A DNA stretch of 5,811 nucleotides from a bacterium (GCA_027622635.1 JAQBYK010000077.1:1-5811); one strand, 5' to 3'; numbered from the stretch's first letter, positions 1 to 5,811 are shown. Made by a program: numbers and translations. The notes: generated by a model not told the origin, from the letters alone.

Positions 1-570
1 TGCCAGGTTGACGTTGTACGCGACAAGTGGTGGGCGTGCACCGATGGCCACTGCGCCAGCGCTGCCAAGTTTTGTGGGACCGAAGTCAGGTTTGCGTTTT
101 GGATCTTTGCCGATCTCCTTTTTGATGCCTTCATATTGGCCTCTTCTTACATCTGCCAGATTTTGTCTTTCAGGCTTTTTTGCGGCATCTTCATACAGAT
201 AAACCGGTATTTTTAATTCTTTGCCTACTCGTTCTCCCAGTTTTTCCGCATATTCTATGCACTCGGCACTTTTAACTCCTTTGATTGGAACCAATGGACA
301 CACATCTGTTGCTCCCATTCTTGGATGTTCTCCTTTGTGTTTGTTTAGATCAATAAGCTCGGAAGCTTTTTTTATAGATTTAAATGCAGCTTCAAGTACC
401 GCCTTTGGTTCTCCGGCGAAAGTGACTACGGATCTGTTATGTGCCGGATCGCTTTCATAATCGAGTAAAAATACACCAGGTGTATCTGTAATTTCCTTTA
501 ATATTTGATCTATTTTTTTCTGATCTTTGCCTTCTGAAAAATTTGGAATACATTCTATTATTTTTTTCAT
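1..570 (-). CDS. ftcD: Glutamate formimidoyltransferase, N-terminal part (3' end beyond window)
   Basis: This cytoplasmic enzyme transfers the formimino group of N-formimino-L-glutamate to tetrahydrofolate, giving glutamate and 5-formimino-THF, the last step of the folate-linked histidine pathway. Reading the minus strand from ATG at 570 gives 190 codons open to the window edge. The start ECIPNFSEG (residues 6-14) matches the usual family N-terminus, which fixes the start. GEHPRMGATDVCP lies at 80-92, and its His82 coincides with the catalytic His82 known from porcine formiminotransferase. GARPPLVAYNVNL at 177-189 is the hallmark at the junction of the two formiminotransferase subdomains. Monofunctional members are about 300 residues and the cyclodeaminase fusion about 540, so whether this one is fused cannot be seen. 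No clear Shine-Dalgarno precedes the ATG. It is divergent from hutH, 39 bp away. The assignment is firm. Confidence 0.95.
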   Translation of the reverse strand, partial: MKKIIECIPNFSEGKDQKKIDQILKEITDTPGVFLLDYESDPAHNRSVVTFAGEPKAVLEAAFKSIKKASELIDLNKHKGEHPRMGATDVCPLVPIKGVKSAECIEYAEKLGERVGKELKIPVYLYEDAAKKPERQNLADVRRGQYEGIKKEIGKDPKRKPDFGPTKLGSAGAVAIGARPPLVAYNVNLA

Positions 571-609
571 AATTATGTTAGAGTTTTAGCGCTTTTTAAG
601 GGTTAAAAC
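571..609. promoter_or_regulatory. Divergent ftcD/hutH control region
   Basis: These 39 bp are all that separates two divergent start codons. A possible hutH promoter has a -35-like TTGGAA at 543-548 and a -10-like CATAAT at 568-573, with a long 19-bp spacer. The -10 overlaps the ftcD start codon. On the minus strand another CATAAT (577-572) abuts the ftcD ATG, too close to act as its -10 unless a different start is used. A 6-bp inverted repeat, GTTTTA (583-588) and TAAAAC (604-609), ends exactly at the hutH ATG, with the palindrome AGCGCT (588-593) between the arms. It could be an operator. The region's function follows from gene geometry, but the individual boxes are speculative. Confidence 0.5.
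598..602 (+). promoter_or_regulatory. Ribosome binding site of hutH
   Basis: AAGGG lies 7 bases upstream of the hutH ATG at 610, normal Shine-Dalgarno spacing. It supports that start and is the clearest such site in the window. ftcD, hutU and hutI have no comparable one. Confidence 0.55.
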
Positions 610-2139
610 ATGAAGATTCTTGAATTAACAGGTGACAATTTAACTTTAGAGAATATTGAAGAAGTTGCAAGAGGTTTTCGGCGTGTAAAGCTTTCTGTAA
701 AAGCGATTTCGAACGTAAAGAAATCGCGCAAGATTGTTAAAGATTGTGTGGAGGGGGAGGATACTTATTATGGTCTTAATACAGGATTTGGGGATCTTTG
801 CGATGTGAAGATTTCAAATAAAGATATTAGGAAACTACAGTCAAATCTGATACGGAGTCATTCTGTTGGTGTAGGGGATTATTTGTCTAAAGAAGTTGTT
901 AGAGCTGTAATGCTTATCAGAATAAATACTTTGATACAGGGGAATTCCGGAGTTAGATTGAAACTTGTACAATTATTGGTGGATTTTTTGAATAAGGGTG
1001 TTCATCCAGCTATTCCTTCCAAGGGATCGGTTGGATCTAGCGGAGATTTGGCGCCTTTGGCACATATGTCTTTGCCGTTGATTGGAGAGGGCGAAGTTTT
1101 TATTGATGATAAGTTAGTAGATGCCAAGCTTGCTTTAAAAAAGTTTGGGCTCAAACCAATTGAGCTTAGAGCAAAGGAAGGATTGGCATTGATTAATGGG
1201 ACTGCAGTTATGTGTGCTGTTGGAGTTTTAGCTTTATTGGATGCAGAGGCATTAGTGAAAATGGCCGACATCTCCGGTGCAATGAGTCTTGAGGCTTTGA
1301 AAGGAGTTGATGCTTTTTTGAGAAAAGAAATTCATGAAATGCGGCCGCATAGAGGACAGATTGATAGTGCATCCAATATGCGAAAGCTGATTAAAGGCAG
1401 TGGTATTTTGGCTGAGTATAGGGATTCAGGCAAGGTGCAGGATGCATATTCTGTGCGATGTATGCCACAGGTACATGGAGCCAGTAAGGATTCTTTTTCT
1501 CATGTGCGGAAGGTTCTTGAGATCGAAGTGAACTCTGTGACAGATAATCCTTTGGTGATTCTCAAAACCGGTGAAATATTGTCCGGAGGGAATTTTCATG
1601 GCCAACCAATTGCTTTTGTAATGGATTTTCTTGGGATTGCTTTGGCTGAAGTTGCAAATATCGCTGAGTCACGTGTTTCACGACTAATCAATTCCAGATA
1701 TTCGGATTTGCCTCCATTTTTGGTGCAGGATAGTGGTCTTAATTCCGGATTTATGGTTGCTCAATATACTGTTGCCGCCCTTGTATCTGAAAATAAAATA
1801 CTTTGTCATCCGGCAAGTGTTGATAGTATCCCCACATGTGCCGGTCAGGAGGATCATGTCAGTATGGGAACTATTGCAGCAAGGAAGGCTCGTGAGATTG
1901 TAAAGAATGTTACTAATGTTATCGCGATTGAGTTTATGGCGGCAACCCAGGGGCTGGATTTCCTTGATCCTTTGAGATCCAGTAAGCCACTGGAAGCTGT
2001 GCGCAAAGTTATTCGCAAAGATGTGAGGAATTTGAAGGTAGATAGAAGAATGGATATGGATATAGCCACTGTTGTGGAGTTGATGAAGAGTGGGAAGATA
2101 ATAGAGACCGTGGAAAGGATTGTTGGTGTATTGCAATAG
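610..2139 (+). CDS. hutH: Histidine ammonia-lyase (histidase)
   Basis: Cytoplasmic, normally tetrameric enzyme of the aromatic amino acid lyase family that converts L-histidine to trans-urocanate and ammonia, the first step of the pathway. At 509 residues it has the normal HAL length. The motifs align almost number for number with Pseudomonas putida HutH: YGLNTGFG with Tyr54, SH with His84 (the histidine-type selectivity position, unlike PAL), NGT with Asn196, QDAYSVRC with Gln277, Tyr280 and Arg283, GGNFHGQP with Phe329, LPPFL at 367-371, and QEDHVSM with Glu414. The oddity is the MIO site: GSVGSSGDLAPLAH places Ser143-Ser144-Gly145 where Ala-Ser-Gly is usual. Autocatalytic cyclisation is still plausible, because known family members vary at the first position (Thr in Photorhabdus PAL). 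The ATG at 610 has AAGGG 7 bases upstream. It is first in hutH-hutU-hutI. Histidase identity is supported by residues and context. Confidence 0.96.
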   Translation: MKILELTGDNLTLENIEEVARGFRRVKLSVKAISNVKKSRKIVKDCVEGEDTYYGLNTGFGDLCDVKISNKDIRKLQSNLIRSHSVGVGDYLSKEVVRAVMLIRINTLIQGNSGVRLKLVQLLVDFLNKGVHPAIPSKGSVGSSGDLAPLAHMSLPLIGEGEVFIDDKLVDAKLALKKFGLKPIELRAKEGLALINGTAVMCAVGVLALLDAEALVKMADISGAMSLEALKGVDAFLRKEIHEMRPHRGQIDSASNMRKLIKGSGILAEYRDSGKVQDAYSVRCMPQVHGASKDSFSHVRKVLEIEVNSVTDNPLVILKTGEILSGGNFHGQPIAFVMDFLGIALAEVANIAESRVSRLINSRYSDLPPFLVQDSGLNSGFMVAQYTVAALVSENKILCHPASVDSIPTCAGQEDHVSMGTIAARKAREIVKNVTNVIAIEFMAATQGLDFLDPLRSSKPLEAVRKVIRKDVRNLKVDRRMDMDIATVVELMKSGKIIETVERIVGVLQ

Positions 2140-2140
2140 A

Positions 2141-2152
2141 GTCCGTGCGGAC
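2141..2152 (+). repeat. Short perfect inverted repeat between hutH and hutU
   Basis: GTCCGTGCGGAC begins two bases after the hutH TAG stop. It can form a 4-bp G+C-rich stem with a GTGC loop (a 5-bp complementarity with 2 unpaired bases). The T-rich stretch that follows is about 10 bases downstream and interrupted, so it is not a convincing intrinsic terminator. It could mark an RNA processing or stability element, or be chance. Confidence 0.3.
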
Positions 2153-2183
2153 GAATGAAAAATCTTTTAATATTTTTGTCAAA

Positions 2184-3875
2184 ATGAAGAAGAGGTCACT
2201 TTATCTGGAGGAAAAGCCCAATGGTGATATTCATGCCAAGACCGGATCTAAATTGCGCTGTAAATCTTGGGAAGCGGAGGCTGCGCTTCGGATGCTTGAG
2301 AATAATCTTGATCCGCTGGTTGCGCTTATTCCGGATGAGTTGATTGTTTATGGGGGAACCGGCAGGGCAGCTCGCAATTGGCGTGAATATAATACGATTG
2401 TGAAAACTCTTAAAAGTCTTGCGCCTGATGAAACCATGTTGGTGCAATCCGGTAAGGTTATAGGAGTCATAAAGACTTATGAACATGCTCCTAGGGTTTT
2501 GATTGCAAATTCCAATATTGTGCCGGCCTGGAGTACTCAGGAAAATTTTGATGAATATGATAGGCTTGGATTAACCATGTATGGGCAGATGACGGCCGGA
2601 TCGTGGATTTATATTGGTACTCAGGGTATTTTGCAGGGGACTTATGAAACATTTGCTGCGATTGCGGATAAGTATTTTGCCGGAACTCTGAAAGGACGGT
2701 GGGTTGTTACCGGTGGTCTTGGTGGTATGAGTGGAGCTCAGCCACATTCAGTTACCATGAATGAGGGAGTTGTGCTTATCATTGAATCAATCGAGGAAAG
2801 GGTTGCTCAAAAAGTGAAGGAGGGCTACTTGGATAAAATAACCGGTGATTTTGATGAAGCTATGTCGATGGTCAATGAGGCTGTCAAAAATAAGAACCCT
2901 TTATCTGTTGGCTTAGTTGGGAATACGGCTACTGTTTTACCAAAATTAGTAAGCAAGGGTATGATTCCTGACATTGTGACTGATCAAACATCTGCCCATG
3001 ACTTAATGAGTTATTGGCCTGAGGGAGATATTGAAAAGATGAAAAAGTTGCAAGTTACTCGTCCTGCTGAGTTTAAGAAACGTGCGCAGGCAGCTATCGT
3101 GAAGCATACTAAAGCGATTTTGGATCTTCAGAAAAAAGGTTCTATTTGTTTTGATTATGGAAATAATTTGCGTGGTCAGGCAGAGAAGGGTGGGCTGAAA
3201 GTTCGAGACAAGAGTGGAGAATTCTTGTATCCCGGGTTTGTGCCAGCCTATATTCGTCCACTTTTTTGTGAAGGAAAAGGCCCATTTAGGTGGGCTGCTC
3301 TTTCGGGTGATCCGAATGATATTCTGAAGATTGACCGAGAACTCCTTAAAACATTCCCAAAAGATAAGGCTTTGAAACGTTGGATAACTTTGGCACAAGA
3401 AAAGGTGCCATTTATTGGTCTTCCTGCAAGAGTTTGTTGGCTTGGATATGGAGATCGTGCGAAATTTGGTTTGAAAATCAATGAGATGGTGCGAAAAGGT
3501 CTTGTTAAAGGGCCGATAGTGATTGGTCGTGATCACTTGGACTGTGGTTCTGTGGCTTCACCTAATCGTGAAACTGAAGGAATGAAGGATGGCTCGGATG
3601 CTATTGCTGATTGGCCACTGTTGAATGCTTTGTCTAACACTGCTTGTGGTGCCGACTGGGTTTCCATTCATAATGGTGGTGGAGTTGGTATTGGTAATTC
3701 AACTCATGCCGGAATGGTGATTGTGGCTACAGGTACAAAAGAAAAGGATGAGCAATTAAAGCGAGTTTTGACGGCGGATCCAGGACTTGGGATAATGAGG
3801 CATGCGGATGCCGGGTATAAGATTGCGGTTGATGTTGCAAAGAAGAAGAAAGTGAAAATTCCTAACTTGAAATAA
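2184..3875 (+). CDS. hutU: Urocanate hydratase (urocanase)
   Basis: This NAD+-dependent cytoplasmic enzyme hydrates urocanate to 4-imidazolone-5-propanoate, step two. Numbering from ATG 2184 (563 residues; family about 550-560), the N-terminal CKSWEAEAALRMLENNLDP motif is at 26-44 and VYGGTGRAARNW at 55-66. The glycine-rich NAD-binding segment GGLGGMSGAQP is at 177-187 and TDQTSAHD at 266-273. YPGFVPAYIRPLF is at 349-361, and ARVCWLGYGDR holds Cys418, corresponding to catalytic Cys410 of P. putida. GRDHLDCGSVASPNRETEGM is at 448-467, with HNGGGVGIGNSTHAGM further on. ATG 2184 is preferred because it gives the family's usual distance to the KSW motif. An in-frame GTG at 2145 would add 13 residues and leave only 5 bp after hutH, and neither start has a good Shine-Dalgarno. 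The TAA stop shares its last A with the hutI ATG. Confidence 0.95.
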   Translation: MKKRSLYLEEKPNGDIHAKTGSKLRCKSWEAEAALRMLENNLDPLVALIPDELIVYGGTGRAARNWREYNTIVKTLKSLAPDETMLVQSGKVIGVIKTYEHAPRVLIANSNIVPAWSTQENFDEYDRLGLTMYGQMTAGSWIYIGTQGILQGTYETFAAIADKYFAGTLKGRWVVTGGLGGMSGAQPHSVTMNEGVVLIIESIEERVAQKVKEGYLDKITGDFDEAMSMVNEAVKNKNPLSVGLVGNTATVLPKLVSKGMIPDIVTDQTSAHDLMSYWPEGDIEKMKKLQVTRPAEFKKRAQAAIVKHTKAILDLQKKGSICFDYGNNLRGQAEKGGLKVRDKSGEFLYPGFVPAYIRPLFCEGKGPFRWAALSGDPNDILKIDRELLKTFPKDKALKRWITLAQEKVPFIGLPARVCWLGYGDRAKFGLKINEMVRKGLVKGPIVIGRDHLDCGSVASPNRETEGMKDGSDAIADWPLLNALSNTACGADWVSIHNGGGVGIGNSTHAGMVIVATGTKEKDEQLKRVLTADPGLGIMRHADAGYKIAVDVAKKKKVKIPNLK

Positions 3876-5059
3876 TGGTAAAATCATTGCTTATAAAAAA
3901 TTGCGGACAATTACTGACTATGCGAGGCAATGGGCTTGGAATTATTAAAAATGGTTTTGTTTATTGTGAAGATGGGAAAGTGGTGAAAGTTGGAAAGGGG
4001 AGAGCTCCAAAAGCCGATAGAACAATTGATGCTGAGGGAAAAGTTGTTATGCCGGGGCTGATTGATTGTCATACTCACGCTGTGTTTGCCGGATCTCGTG
4101 CGAATGAGTTTAAGTTGAGAGCTGATGGTAAGTCCTATTTGGATATTCTGAAAGCTGGTGGAGGAATCCATAGCACTGTTAATGCAACGAGGAAGGCCAG
4201 CAAAGCTCATCTTTTAACTAATACATTGAAACATTTGAAAGATATGCGTTCTTATGGCATCACAACCGTTGAAATTAAAAGTGGATACGGTTTGGATCTT
4301 GAAACTGAAGTAAAGATATTGGAAGTGGCCAGAGTGGCCGGTAAAAAGCAATCAATCAATGTTTTGACCACTTTTCTTGGCGCCCATACTTGTCCAAAAG
4401 GCCAAAAGCCTCGTCAATATTTGAAGTTTGTGATGAATGAGGTCTTACCCAAGGTTGAAGCTGACTTTGTGGATATCTTTTGTGAAAAGGGCGCTTTTAC
4501 TTTGAGGCAATCGCGTAAATTTCTTAAAAAAGCCAAAGAGCTTGGTTTTAAATTGAAGATTCACGGTGAGCAGATAAACCGTTTAGGTGCTTGTAATATG
4601 GCGGCAAAACTTGGTGCTGTGAGTTGTGATCATTGTGATCGTCTGTCTAGAGGTGATATCAAAAAATTGGCGCAGACTGGTACTGTTGCTGTCTTGCTTC
4701 CGATTGTTCCTCTTTATACGGGGGAGGATAAGTATGCTGATGGACGTGCCTTAATTGATGCCGGTGTGAGAGTGGCTATTTCTACCGATTTTAATCCCGG
4801 TTCCGCACCTTCCAAAAACATTTTCTTGGCTATGAGTTTGGCTTGTCTTGAAATGGGACTAACCGTGGAGGAAGCTTTGAGAGGAGTTACAGTTAATGCA
4901 GCACTAGCATTGGATTTGTCTGACCGTGGAGTTTTCGCGAAAGGGAAAAGGGCTGATATTGTGATAATGGATACTACAGATTATCGTGAGATTCCTTGTT
5001 TTGTCGGAGAGAATTTAGTGAAGAAGGTTTTTACTGGAGGTGAAATGCACCCCAAATAG
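3875..5059 (+). CDS. hutI: Imidazolonepropionase
   Basis: Metal-dependent amidohydrolase that opens 4-imidazolone-5-propanoate to N-formimino-L-glutamate, step three, in the cytoplasm. It has 394 residues, near the family's 400-420. After a short N-terminal beta-rich segment, PGLIDCHTHAVFAG (60-73) supplies metal ligands His66 and His68. GGGIHSTVNATR is at 95-106, TTVEIKSGYGLD at 130-141 and TFLGAHTCP at 166-174. KIHGEQ supplies His230 and Glu232, CDHCD has His253, and STDFNPGS supplies Asp305. These correspond to the His/His/His/Asp site known in Bacillus subtilis HutI. The usual DHLE-type stretch here reads DHCD, with extra cysteines at 251 and 254. The ATG overlaps the hutU stop in TAATG with no strong Shine-Dalgarno, which suggests translational coupling. 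The last 29 bp overlap the opposing gene ending at 5031. Confidence 0.95.
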   Translation: MVKSLLIKNCGQLLTMRGNGLGIIKNGFVYCEDGKVVKVGKGRAPKADRTIDAEGKVVMPGLIDCHTHAVFAGSRANEFKLRADGKSYLDILKAGGGIHSTVNATRKASKAHLLTNTLKHLKDMRSYGITTVEIKSGYGLDLETEVKILEVARVAGKKQSINVLTTFLGAHTCPKGQKPRQYLKFVMNEVLPKVEADFVDIFCEKGAFTLRQSRKFLKKAKELGFKLKIHGEQINRLGACNMAAKLGAVSCDHCDRLSRGDIKKLAQTGTVAVLLPIVPLYTGEDKYADGRALIDAGVRVAISTDFNPGSAPSKNIFLAMSLACLEMGLTVEEALRGVTVNAALALDLSDRGVFAKGKRADIVIMDTTDYREIPCFVGENLVKKVFTGGEMHPK

Positions 5060-5465
5060 CGTAAAATAGTGTGTTTGTTCCTAATATCAATATGGTAACC
5101 AGTACTCCTAGGACGATTTTTGTCCATCTTTTGTTGCATGCCTCGATAGTTAACTGAATGCCCTTTAGCGACCCTACTGTAAAGAATATAGTCATGATTG
5201 AGAGTACCGTAACTGCTGATGTTGATGTTGAATCTAATCCAAAAACAAAAGTATTTACAAGTAATGGGAATCCAGCAAATAGAGGAAGAATACCTCCCAA
5301 GAATGAAGCAATGATACTTAACCATAGAGGCAATGATCGGTTTGGATCATCACCAATGTTAAATATAAAGAAGACTGTGAATAATAGTCCAAGAATTAAT
5401 CCGATCCAAAATATTTTATCGAAAAATTTCTGATTACTTGTTTTGCTATTTTGATTAATTTTCAT
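5031..5465 (-). CDS. Small four-helix integral membrane protein, function unknown
   Basis: I do not recognise this family. From the ATG at 5465 it is 144 residues. A polar, Lys/Asn/Gln-rich N-terminus (1-17) precedes strongly hydrophobic stretches at about 18-37, 46-76, 84-104 and 114-141, consistent with four membrane helices. GDDPNRS (38-44) forms the first loop and a short IEACNKRW segment links the last two helices. The C-terminus ends in FHLQ. In-frame ATGs at 5480 (149 residues) and 5516 (161 residues) are possible. A GGAGG on the minus strand (5499-5495) lies 14 bases before the 5480 ATG, longer than ideal. I chose 5465 for the smallest overlap (11 bp) with the upstream gene, but 5480 is nearly as good. 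It sits downstream of the lipoprotein-like gene in the same direction, so the two are probably co-transcribed. Its TAA lies inside hutI. Confidence 0.7.
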   Translation of the reverse strand: MKINQNSKTSNQKFFDKIFWIGLILGLLFTVFFIFNIGDDPNRSLPLWLSIIASFLGGILPLFAGFPLLVNTFVFGLDSTSTSAVTVLSIMTIFFTVGSLKGIQLTIEACNKRWTKIVLGVLVTILILGTNTLFYAIWGAFHLQ

Positions 5466-5811
5466 TAACTTCGGTTTCATAATATATCGGATCGCCTCCA
5501 TTTCTGCAGCCGGCACTGTTTTTGCTTATTAATGCTGTGGCTTCTTTGTTGTTTTCGTATTTTTTGAGAATGTCTATCATCGTTGCATCGTCATCTACCG
5601 GCAGATACCATTTTGCGTACATTTCGTTAAGTGTTGTTTCTGCTATTTCCGGTTGAAGTAAAAGTGTTTCATCTTTGTGTATTTTACAGGCAAAATCGGT
5701 ATTTGCGTTTACGAAGGCTTGAAAAAACTCTGTTTCGGATTCCAGTATTTTGTTTCTGCTATTACAGCTTTTGAAACTAAGAATGATGATAATAATTATT
5801 ATTATCAAAAT
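5455..5811 (-). CDS. Putative secreted or lipoprotein-like helical protein (5' end beyond window)
   Basis: I cannot name a function. The frame stays open to the right edge. The first possible start inside is a TTG (5808) within a poly-isoleucine run, and the codon before it is also Ile, so the true start probably lies outside. The visible part opens with a run of Ile and Leu followed by SFKSCNS, which looks like a signal peptide ending at a cysteine. The residues before that Cys (Phe-Lys-Ser) do not make a canonical lipobox, so lipidation is uncertain. The rest (about 100 residues) is hydrophilic and probably helical. It has an aromatic-acidic patch (SETEFFQAF), an FACKIHKDE segment, YLPVDDD and KKYENNKEATAL, then AGCRNGG and an acidic tail. 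Two further cysteines lie about 60 residues apart and could form a disulfide outside the membrane. It overlaps the membrane protein gene downstream by 11 bp or more, suggesting one operon. Confidence 0.68.
   Translation of the reverse strand: MLIIIIIIIILSFKSCNSRNKILESETEFFQAFVNANTDFACKIHKDETLLLQPEIAETTLNEMYAKWYLPVDDDATMIDILKKYENNKEATALISKNSAGCRNGGDPIYYETEVNEN
5788..5806. repeat. AT-only palindrome within the poly-Ile coding run
   Basis: The arms GATAATAAT (5788-5796) and ATTATTATC (5798-5806) are perfect reverse complements around a single T. On the minus strand this DNA reads as consecutive Ile codons (ATA, ATT, ATC). The symmetry is most simply a by-product of a trinucleotide-like isoleucine run encoding a signal peptide core. 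A hairpin or slippage-prone tract remains possible. Confidence 0.5.

Noticed and set aside
8..460. Two plus-strand reading frames opposite ftcD
   Set aside because: They are antisense to a well-supported formimidoyltransferase frame, and their translations are low-complexity with no recognisable motif.
1002..2136. Minus-strand reading frames inside hutH
   Set aside because: The plus strand encodes a complete, motif-rich histidase. The antisense frames have no start signals or family features.
2155..2187. Tiny reading frame (10 residues, MKNLLIFLSK) between hutH and hutU, a possible leader peptide
   Set aside because: It is very short, has only a weak GGA upstream, and carries no histidine codons that would suggest attenuation.
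2196..4210. Minus-strand reading frames inside hutU and hutI
   Set aside because: These are shadows of conserved enzyme genes with no independent coding evidence.
5158..5433. Plus-strand 91-residue reading frame downstream of hutI
   Set aside because: It is antisense to a frame with four clear hydrophobic helices. Its own product is polar and featureless with no Shine-Dalgarno.
5060..5454. Intrinsic terminator or non-coding RNA after hutI
   Set aside because: No G+C-rich hairpin followed by a T-run was seen on either strand, and the segment is covered by the minus-strand membrane protein gene.
1..5811. Reassigned stop codon (TGA as Gly or Trp)
   Set aside because: All enzyme frames are intact under the standard code, Trp uses TGG, and no in-frame TGA is needed. 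The absence of TGA stops in only five genes means little.

Overview
The window carries a bacterial histidine-to-glutamate catabolic cluster. To its right, on the opposite strand, is a pair of unrecognised envelope-type genes. All the enzymes are assigned from motifs read in the translations. The DNA is moderately AT-rich. The five stop codons visible are TAA or TAG, and tryptophan is encoded by TGG. No gene needs an in-frame TGA, so nothing suggests a recoded genetic code. Taxonomy cannot be fixed from this sequence. The helical Cys-containing lipoprotein-like gene and weak Shine-Dalgarno signals faintly recall Patescibacteria such as Peregrinibacteria, but this is a low-confidence impression.

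Left part (1-609): the N-terminal 190 codons of glutamate formimidoyltransferase (ftcD) lie on the minus strand and run off the left edge. Only 39 bp separate its start from the divergent hutH, so the promoters of both transcription units must overlap each other and the neighbouring coding ends.

Centre (610-5059): hutH, hutU and hutI are in reaction order on the plus strand. hutH and hutU are separated by a short spacer, and hutU and hutI share one base (TAATG). With FtcD they complete the route L-histidine -> urocanate -> 4-imidazolone-5-propanoate -> N-formimino-L-glutamate -> L-glutamate, delivering the formimino group to tetrahydrofolate. This is the folate-linked ending, not HutG or HutF hydrolysis. 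No hut regulator (HutC, HutP) or histidine transporter is present in the window. The most notable sequence feature is Ser-Ser-Gly in place of Ala-Ser-Gly at the MIO cofactor site of HutH.

Right part (5031-5811): two minus-strand genes overlap by 11 bp or more. They encode a putative secreted or lipoprotein-like protein (its start lies beyond the right edge) followed by a small four-helix membrane protein. The membrane gene ends inside the 3' end of hutI, a 29-bp tail-to-tail overlap that leaves no room for an intergenic terminator. I recognise neither gene. I see no CRISPR array, tRNA, rRNA, mobile element or defence system. Apart from the unknown pair, this looks like an ordinary metabolic operon.
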